A DNA stretch of 5,015 bases from Roseibacillus sp. (GTDB taxonomy: Bacteria > Verrucomicrobiota > Verrucomicrobiia > Verrucomicrobiales > Akkermansiaceae), in contig PBTP01000011.1 in NCBI GenBank assembly GCA_002729275.1, positions 18,879 to 23,893 on the forward strand, written 5' to 3'. Shown here piece by piece: positions 1-5,015 of the stretch; positions within the stretch are counted from its first letter, which is position 1; each line of letters opens with the position of its first letter. The position numbers and the translations under genes are program-made. The notes under the pieces are model-generated. The model saw nothing but the letters and a program-made list of their open reading frames with translations, did not search any database and was not told the origin of the DNA.

Positions 1-318
1 CGGCGCGATGTGAGGGAGAGCCGATTCCAGGCTCTGGAAGAGGATGACAAGGAGCTGATTCGTAAGAGCATTGATCTTGTCGAGGCGCGGAATGTCACTG
101 ATCTGCTGGCGGTGCTCAGCGGCAAGGGCTTTGGAAAAGAGCTCTGGAAATTTCTCGCGATCGCCGCGTTTTTCCTGCTGCTGCTGGAGGTAGCTCTCGC
201 GCGGTGGATCTCAAAGTCGCGCCGGAGTGCAGAGGACGTGAAGGTAGAATTTGAAGAGAAGTCCGGGCCTGATCCCGAAATACTGGAAAGAATGAAAGGA
301 GTCAGGAAGGCAGAATGA
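1..318 (+). CDS. BatA-like membrane protein, C-terminal end (5' partial)
   Basis: Only the last 105 codons are inside the window; the frame is open through base 1 (Arg-Arg-Asp before the GTG at 10), so that GTG is very unlikely to be the true start. The segment carries an RES motif about 5 codons in, which matches the D-x-R-E-S stretch that I recall just before the C-terminal anchor of verrucomicrobial and planctomycetal BatA-domain proteins. A charged helical stretch and then the sequence KELWKFL follow, leading into one hydrophobic helix encoded at about 145-210. After the helix comes SKSRR, a positive patch that should be cytoplasmic, and a short acidic tail. Full-length relatives usually have an N-terminal BatA helix pair and a vWA-like domain; neither can be seen here. 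The stop codon TGA (316-318) overlaps the next start in ATGA, which indicates translational coupling. Family assignment rests on this tail and on the neighbours, so it is good but not certain. Confidence 0.82.
   Translation, partial: RRDVRESRFQALEEDDKELIRKSIDLVEARNVTDLLAVLSGKGFGKELWKFLAIAAFFLLLLEVALARWISKSRRSAEDVKVEFEEKSGPDPEILERMKGVRKAE
304..310 (+). promoter_or_regulatory. Ribosome binding site of the vWA/GATase-like gene
   Basis: AGGAAGG lies inside the last codons of the BatA-like gene, four bases before the ATG at 315; its AGGA part is seven bases from the start. This good Shine-Dalgarno match, together with the ATGA stop/start overlap, supports 315 as the true start and suggests coupled translation of the two genes. 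Confidence 0.75.
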
Positions 319-2738
319 GCAGAGTGCTGATGTTGATTCGTGGGCCCTTAATTTTTGGGTTGGCTTGGATGCTGATATTCCTGCTGGGAAAGGTTCTACA
401 TCTTGGCACGGGCTGGCCCCTCTGGACTATCGCGGTTATCGCGACTGTTGCGGTTGAAATTATTATCCGGCTCTACCGCTATGAGCAGGGTGCAGTGGGT
501 CGCGCGAAGGGTAGCTGGCTCACCGCCTTGCGCCTCCTGGCGCTCGTTGCGCTGGTATGGATGCTTCTTCAGCCTGTTTTCAGTCGAAAGGTGAACCGGG
601 AACTGGAGCAGGAGGTTGTCGTGGTTCTGGATGAATCGGCCTCGATGAGCCTTATCGACCCCGGGGAAACTTCTACTCGCTATGACATTGCGGCGGAGGC
701 CATCAACGACAGTGGTCTTTTCGAAGAACTTCAGGGTAAAGTTGGAGTTCGCCTGATGCGTGCGGCCCGGAAGGCTCTCGGGAAAGACGAAGAGGCGGCT
801 GAGGGCTGGGATCAGGCCACAGATCTGGCCAACGCGATGACCACGGTTTTGGAACAAGTGCCCCCGGATAATCTCGCCGGTCTCGTGATGATGACAGATG
901 GGAGACATAATCGCCCTGGCCGGGTTGAGGACGTTGCGCGTCGCTTTGGAATTCTTGACGCCCCGATCGGAGTGGTGGGAATTGGCAGTGAGGTTGCTCC
1001 GCGGGATGCTGCGATCCTCGAGGTTCGTTCACCTGATGCGATTTATCTTGGGGACCGACTCCGAGTTGCCGCGGTCGTAAAATTTGATGGGTATCGCGGC
1101 CGCCGCGCGAAGGTTCTCCTGAAAAAAGGTGAGGAGATTGTGGAAGAGAAAATCATTCCTATTCCTCAGGACCATCATCAGGAAGAAGTGCGCTTCAACG
1201 ATGTTCCAGATGCTGACGGGATCAACGCGTACACGGTAGAGCTGGTAAACCTGGGAGAAGAGTTCTTTGACCAGAACAACAGCTGGCAGTTTGAGACCGC
1301 GATTACGGATGCCCGTACTAATGTTCTGATCGTAGACTCCCACCCCCGCTGGGAATTCCGCTACCTGCGGAATCTGTTCTACGGGAGGGACAAGTCGATT
1401 CATCTGCAATACGTCCTTCTGGAGCCGGATACGATCAGCGGCCAGAGGTTGAGCCCTGTTCCGGCCTCAGCAGCGCGAAAGTTCGGGGACGCACAGGCGA
1501 CTGAGCTGCCGACCAGTGTGGAGGAGTGGCGAAAGTTTGACGTGATCATTATCGGTGATGTGCCGGCCAAATCGATCGATGAAAGCACTTGGGATATTAT
1601 CCGTAGCTGTGTGACGGAGAGAGCAGCCTTTCTGGTGGCCATAGCTGGCCCCCGGCACATGCCGCATGGCCTTGAGTCTGAAATTGTCCGCGATCTCCTT
1701 CCCGTGAAATACACCCCGGGGAGCCGGACATTTTTCGGGAGTAAGGAACCTCCTTTCCGCCTTCTCCTCACTGCTCAGGGGCGTAATCACCCAGTAACCG
1801 CGCAGTCCGATAGCCGCCTTGAGAATGAACGGTTGTGGGGAGAATTTCCCGACTTCCGCTGGCGGCTTCCTGTCGATGGAGTGAAGGAAGGAGCAGATGT
1901 TCTTGTGGTAGCGTCCAGTGAGAATAATGAGGAGACGGCCTTGAGTAATGTTGATGATCTGAGTGGTGCGCTTTCACGTTTGGCAAAGCGTAAAGAAAGG
2001 GAGGCAAAAAATGCGATCCTGGTAGCCCAGCAGGTAGGTAACGGCAAAGTAGCGATGATGCTTACTGATCGGACGTGGCGATTACGTGAGGGTGTTGGGG
2101 ATGTCTACCACCACCGGCTCTGGGGTCAGCTCGTGCGCTGGGGTGCTGGACCGAATCTTCGCTCAGGGACTTCTTCGGTGCGGCTAGGAACGGATAATCT
2201 CAGCTATACCGGGGACGACCGGATCCAGATTACGGCCCGTCTCCTTGATGTGGACAAAAATCCAGTGAAGGATGAGTCACTCAAGGCCGAGGTTTGGCGT
2301 GATGGAGAAAAACTGGCTACGGTGCAGATGAGTTATCTGGAGGGATCTCCAGGTCTTCACAGCGCGCAGGCTGGTCCGTTTTCCGGCTCTGGGGATTACC
2401 AGATTAAGCTGGCAGGAAAAAAGGCCGATGACTTGCTTGAGACAGACGGAGAGGGAGGGGTTTCCACGGCTTTCCGGGTGGTGGGGGCCATGAGTCCTGT
2501 CGAGCTTTCAGAGACTACCTTGAACCGGCCCCTTCTTGATACGCTGGCGGAGCTCTCCGGAGGGCGGGTGGTAGCCCCGGAAGAGGCCGGGCAACTGGCT
2601 GGACTGTTCCTGACCGGTGAAGAGACCCGGGAAGAGCTCCGGGAGACCCGGTTGTGGGATCATTGGATCCTCTTGGTATTGTTTTGCGCGCTATTAACCT
2701 CAGAATGGGGTATCAGAAGAGGTAGTGGACTTCCGTAA
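315..2738 (+). CDS. Membrane-anchored vWA protein with GATase-like domain
   Basis: Complete 807-residue protein. Hydrophobic helices lie at about residues 11-28, 34-52 and 69-87, with a further one at 783-797 followed by RRGSGLP. Positive charges at the N-terminus, between helices 2 and 3, and at the C-terminus predict both ends in the cytoplasm and the bulk (88-780) in the periplasm. A vWA domain spans about 100-225 with a canonical MIDAS: D106-x-S108-x-S110, a TDL at 169-171 and TDG at 194-196; it should bind a divalent metal and a protein partner. Residues 334-465 look like the class I glutamine amidotransferase-like fold seen in this family (motif PRWEFRYLRN at 344-353), but IAGP at 443-446 stands where the GxCxG elbow is expected, so no amidotransferase activity is expected. 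The motif LTDRTWRLRE (583-592) and then GQLVRW (604-609) are typical of this family, and 617-722 appears beta-sandwich-like. It is the second gene of a BatA/vWA/coiled-coil operon. The cellular role is unknown; assembly or quality control of envelope proteins driven by a MoxR ATPase is an inference. Confidence 0.93.
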   Translation: MSRVLMLIRGPLIFGLAWMLIFLLGKVLHLGTGWPLWTIAVIATVAVEIIIRLYRYEQGAVGRAKGSWLTALRLLALVALVWMLLQPVFSRKVNRELEQEVVVVLDESASMSLIDPGETSTRYDIAAEAINDSGLFEELQGKVGVRLMRAARKALGKDEEAAEGWDQATDLANAMTTVLEQVPPDNLAGLVMMTDGRHNRPGRVEDVARRFGILDAPIGVVGIGSEVAPRDAAILEVRSPDAIYLGDRLRVAAVVKFDGYRGRRAKVLLKKGEEIVEEKIIPIPQDHHQEEVRFNDVPDADGINAYTVELVNLGEEFFDQNNSWQFETAITDARTNVLIVDSHPRWEFRYLRNLFYGRDKSIHLQYVLLEPDTISGQRLSPVPASAARKFGDAQATELPTSVEEWRKFDVIIIGDVPAKSIDESTWDIIRSCVTERAAFLVAIAGPRHMPHGLESEIVRDLLPVKYTPGSRTFFGSKEPPFRLLLTAQGRNHPVTAQSDSRLENERLWGEFPDFRWRLPVDGVKEGADVLVVASSENNEETALSNVDDLSGALSRLAKRKEREAKNAILVAQQVGNGKVAMMLTDRTWRLREGVGDVYHHRLWGQLVRWGAGPNLRSGTSSVRLGTDNLSYTGDDRIQITARLLDVDKNPVKDESLKAEVWRDGEKLATVQMSYLEGSPGLHSAQAGPFSGSGDYQIKLAGKKADDLLETDGEGGVSTAFRVVGAMSPVELSETTLNRPLLDTLAELSGGRVVAPEEAGQLAGLFLTGEETREELRETRLWDHWILLVLFCALLTSEWGIRRGSGLP

Positions 2739-2808
2739 AGAGGGTTGCCCCGCCAGACTTTCAGATAGACCAGACCAGAGCCTCCAGACTCAGAATCAAC
2801 ACCATCCG
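2739..2808 (+). other. Short intergenic gap within the operon
   Basis: This 70-base stretch separates two genes on the same strand. I see no inverted repeat followed by a T-run, so no intrinsic terminator, and no convincing -35/-10 pair. CCAGACT occurs twice (2752-2758 and 2784-2790) and AGACC is tandemly repeated near 2767-2776; both are short enough to be chance. The reading frame of the downstream gene stays open through the whole gap and back to a TAA at 2695-2697, so part of it may be coding if an upstream start is used. Confidence 0.6.
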
Positions 2809-5015
2809 ATGAGTAAGAATCTACCCCGGGAAATTACTAAGCCGCTCCAAGCACTCCTGCGGAGAGTCCGCAGAATGCAGATCCTCCGTGGGCTAGCTGC
2901 GATGGCGACCGTGGTGCTAGGAGGACTTCTGATCTCGATGGCGGCTCATCTAATCTTCGCACCCCTTCCGGTAGAAGTAAGTTGGATTCTCCTCGGGTTG
3001 ATCGGGGCGGGATTGCTGTGGTCGGCCTCGAAATGGTTCATCAAGCCTCTGAGAGGAAGGATTACGTTAATCCAGATCGCGCGCTGGTTAGAGACCCGTC
3101 ACCCAGAAATCCAGGAGCGTGTTAGTACGGCTCTGGAGCTTTCAGATCACTCCAAGGGTGGAGTCTCCGAAGGGCTCCTGCAACAGCTGGTTGAGGAAGC
3201 CGAGGGAGATGTCAAGGGGGTCAACCCAACCAGGGAAGTGCGGGCCCGCCGGGCAAAGCGCTGGCTCTGGCCGGCAGCTGGCCTCGCGGGGGTTTTTGTC
3301 GCCGTCTTTATTATTTTCCCGGGAGAGGCCCAGCGTCTTCTTGTCCGGGCAGTAGCTCCCTTCAGTGATCTGGGTAATGCCGGAGCAGTACGGTTTACAA
3401 TCGAGCCCGAGAATATCAACGTGCTTGAGGGTGATGAGGTCAGGATTACCGTCAAATACTCTGACGACGATGTGGAGAAGCTTGCTCTGGTAATGGAGCG
3501 AGAGGGACAGGACCCTCTGACAGAAACCCTTAAACGTGCAGGTCTGGAAGATGGTATTAGCCGGTTTGAGTATCGCCTTCCTGCCGCCAAGGAGAGCTTT
3601 CACTATTTCGCACAGACCGGGAAGGCTCAGAGTGACGGGTATGACGTGAGGGTCTCGATGTTGCCTCGGATTGAGGAGGTAAAGGTTGGAGTGGAATTCC
3701 CGGAATACACCGGCCTACCTGCGGAGCAGCGTTCTCTCGAAGATGGGGTTTCTGCTCTCGGGGGCTCTACGATCTCGCTAGGAGGGCAGACCTCCCCAGG
3801 AGTGGAGCGGGGACGATTTCTTTTGGATGGCGAGGAAGTTGGAACAGTCAGCGTTGAGAGAGGTCCGGAGAGCTCCAAAGTCCTGGTCAACTTGACTCTT
3901 AAGCCGGAGAACAGTGGCCTCGGTCAGGTCATGCTGTATCACGAGCTGGGTCGAGAGATCGAAGGGTTACGCTTTCCGGTCAAGGTCGAGAAAGATGCGG
4001 TGCCTCAGGTTGCGCTCCTAGCCCCGACTCAACCTGAGCTGCGACTGCGTCCGGATGAGCAGGTCCTTCTTGAATACGAGGTCCTGGAAGATTTTGGGTT
4101 GAAGGCTGTTGCGGTGGATCTCCTCATTAATGGAAGTGAGGTTCCGCCCCTGCCTGCGGCCGCGGCCAGTAAGGATCCGCTCAGCGCTAATCCTTTATGG
4201 AGAGGAGAGGAGAAAGTTTCGCTTGGTGCGTTGTCAGAAAAATACGAAAACCTCGAAGAGGTTCGCATGGCGGTAGTGGTTACCGACAACCTGCCGGAGT
4301 CCCTGGGTGGACCCAACGTGGGCCGGTCGGAGTGGCTTGTGGTTAAGATTGACCGGAATGCGGATTCGCTGGCACGGCAGGAGATCAGGGCGCAGCAGAG
4401 CGATGTGCGTGAGACTATTGACGAGGCCATCCGGGAGACAAGAGAGGCGAAAGACCGCATGGAGTGGCATAAGGAAAATGTGAAGAAAGAGGAGCTTCCG
4501 GAACAGGCGGAGAAGCACCTTGCCGAGGCGAGGGAAAAACTTGCTAACGCTCAGGAGCAGCTTGAAGAGCTTGCCGAACGGATGGAGAATGGGGTGCAGG
4601 CAGCACGAGCGGAAGATGTACGGGAGGCTGCTGAGGAAGTGGCTGAATCGCGAGAGCGCCTTGAGGAGACTCCTCTACAGGATACTCCGGAAGCCCGTGG
4701 GGAAGAATTGGAGGAAGCCCGTCAAGCTGCCGAGGATGCTATTGAGAAGCTACAGGAGATCCGGGAGGAGGTTCAGAAGGACGAGGGCCGGCTCGAGCAG
4801 TTGGCCCGTTTAAATGAGCTCGCCCAACGCGAAAACGAAATTGCCCGTCAGGCTGAAAATAATGAGCAGCAGCAGGGGGCCGAGACCGAGGCTAATCCGG
4901 AACTCCAGCAAGCGCAGGAACAGCTGGAGTCTGAGCTTAAGCAACAAATTAACCAAAATCCTGAGGCTCGGGCGGAAGTTCTCGAAAATCAAGCGGATGC
5001 TGCCGCAGAGCTCGC
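2809..5015 (+). CDS. DUF4175-like membrane protein with coiled coil (3' partial)
   Basis: An open frame of 735 full codons runs off the right edge with no stop. Hydrophobic helices lie at about residues 25-50, 58-73 and 152-170. Arg/Lys-rich stretches before helix 1, after helix 2 and before helix 3 are probably cytoplasmic, which puts everything after residue 170 in the periplasm. The cytoplasmic loop has the family-type motif ARWLETRHPEIQER (91-104) leading into STALEL. Residues 185-515 are beta-rich and Ig-like in style, with FPEYTGLP at 297-304, an ALGGSTISL stretch at 316-324, EDFGL at 427-431 and RSEW at 506-509. From about 525 to the edge the protein is Glu/Gln/Ala/Arg-rich heptad coiled coil. 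The architecture resembles DUF4175-type proteins found next to BatA/vWA genes; it has no recognisable catalytic motif. ATG 2809 was chosen because it leaves a normal short positive leader before helix 1, yet it lacks a Shine-Dalgarno; an in-frame GTG at 2725 is the alternative. Likely an envelope scaffold or adaptor for the upstream vWA proteins (inference). Confidence 0.9.
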   Translation, partial: MSKNLPREITKPLQALLRRVRRMQILRGLAAMATVVLGGLLISMAAHLIFAPLPVEVSWILLGLIGAGLLWSASKWFIKPLRGRITLIQIARWLETRHPEIQERVSTALELSDHSKGGVSEGLLQQLVEEAEGDVKGVNPTREVRARRAKRWLWPAAGLAGVFVAVFIIFPGEAQRLLVRAVAPFSDLGNAGAVRFTIEPENINVLEGDEVRITVKYSDDDVEKLALVMEREGQDPLTETLKRAGLEDGISRFEYRLPAAKESFHYFAQTGKAQSDGYDVRVSMLPRIEEVKVGVEFPEYTGLPAEQRSLEDGVSALGGSTISLGGQTSPGVERGRFLLDGEEVGTVSVERGPESSKVLVNLTLKPENSGLGQVMLYHELGREIEGLRFPVKVEKDAVPQVALLAPTQPELRLRPDEQVLLEYEVLEDFGLKAVAVDLLINGSEVPPLPAAAASKDPLSANPLWRGEEKVSLGALSEKYENLEEVRMAVVVTDNLPESLGGPNVGRSEWLVVKIDRNADSLARQEIRAQQSDVRETIDEAIRETREAKDRMEWHKENVKKEELPEQAEKHLAEAREKLANAQEQLEELAERMENGVQAARAEDVREAAEEVAESRERLEETPLQDTPEARGEELEEARQAAEDAIEKLQEIREEVQKDEGRLEQLARLNELAQRENEIARQAENNEQQQGAETEANPELQQAQEQLESELKQQINQNPEARAEVLENQADAAAEL
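4381..5015 (+). other. Region encoding a segmented coiled coil
   Basis: Within the third gene, residues 525-735 are almost entirely Glu, Gln, Ala, Arg, Lys and Leu, with leucine or alanine recurring at heptad-like spacing (for example EELEEARQAAEDAIEKLQ near 632-649). Prolines at 564, 622, 627, 697 and 718 break the helix into segments of roughly 39, 57, 69 and 20 residues. It becomes glutamine- and asparagine-richer towards the edge. The composition is a low-complexity feature of the protein, not a DNA repeat: no exact tandem unit was seen. Confidence 0.75.

Noticed and set aside
396..908. Minus-strand open frame of 170 codons within the vWA gene
   Set aside because: It lies wholly antisense to a gene with clear domain motifs, has no recognisable protein features and is one of several such frames expected opposite GC-rich coding DNA.
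2745..2773. Possible promoter: TTGCCC at 2745-2750 with a weak AT-containing hexamer downstream
   Set aside because: No credible -10 hexamer exists at 16-18 bases spacing; the sequence there (around TCAGATAG) matches poorly, and the context is an operon.
2752..2790. Direct repeat CCAGACT (two copies) and AGACCAGACC
   Set aside because: Units are only 5-7 bases, with two copies and no symmetry; chance is sufficient explanation and no operator-like palindrome is present.
2695..2808. Possible frameshift joining the vWA gene and the third gene into one protein
   Set aside because: The vWA protein ends normally with its C-terminal helix and a family-like EWGIRR tail, and the third gene has its own positive leader before helix 1; no slippery run is seen at the junction.
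3142..3603. Two overlapping minus-strand open frames of about 150 codons each
   Set aside because: Both cover the same stretch in different frames and oppose a continuous + strand frame with membrane helices and family motifs. Their translations are Arg/Ser/Pro-rich in the way of shadow frames.
4520..4813. Plus-strand open frame of 97 codons, Arg-rich
   Set aside because: It is a frame-shifted reading of the Glu-rich coiled-coil codons; Arg and Leu bias arises directly from GAG/GAA-rich DNA. No independent evidence of translation.

Overview
The window looks like chromosomal DNA from a member of the Planctomycetota-Verrucomicrobiota-Chlamydiota group, most likely Verrucomicrobiota. That assignment is by recollection of protein style: a BatA-like protein, a large membrane-anchored vWA/GATase-like protein and a coiled-coil membrane protein in a row are typical of the MoxR/Bat-type aerotolerance-like clusters of these bacteria. 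No 16S or other marker is present to confirm it. The DNA is moderately GC-rich and almost wholly coding on the + strand.

Layout: (1) positions 1-318 hold the 3' end of a BatA-like gene, which is open at the left edge and ends in a transmembrane helix; (2) positions 315-2738 hold a complete 807-residue protein with three N-terminal membrane helices, a vWA domain with an intact MIDAS, a GATase-like domain without its cysteine, a beta-rich region and a C-terminal membrane helix; it overlaps gene 1 by four bases (ATGA); (3) a 70-base gap shows no terminator or convincing promoter; (4) from 2809 to the right edge runs a third large gene, 735 codons without a stop, encoding three membrane helices, a beta-rich region and a long segmented coiled coil, resembling DUF4175-type proteins.

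The three genes probably form one operon whose upstream members (not in the window) would be a MoxR-type AAA+ ATPase and a DUF58 protein. Charge distribution around the membrane helices places the large domains of all three proteins on the periplasmic side, so they could form one envelope complex: two MIDAS/vWA-type proteins plus a long coiled-coil partner. Function is not established for this cluster type in these bacteria.

No tRNA, rRNA, CRISPR array, insertion sequence or attachment site was seen. There is no clear sign of a defence or mobile system; the most interesting content is the conserved but poorly characterised membrane operon itself.
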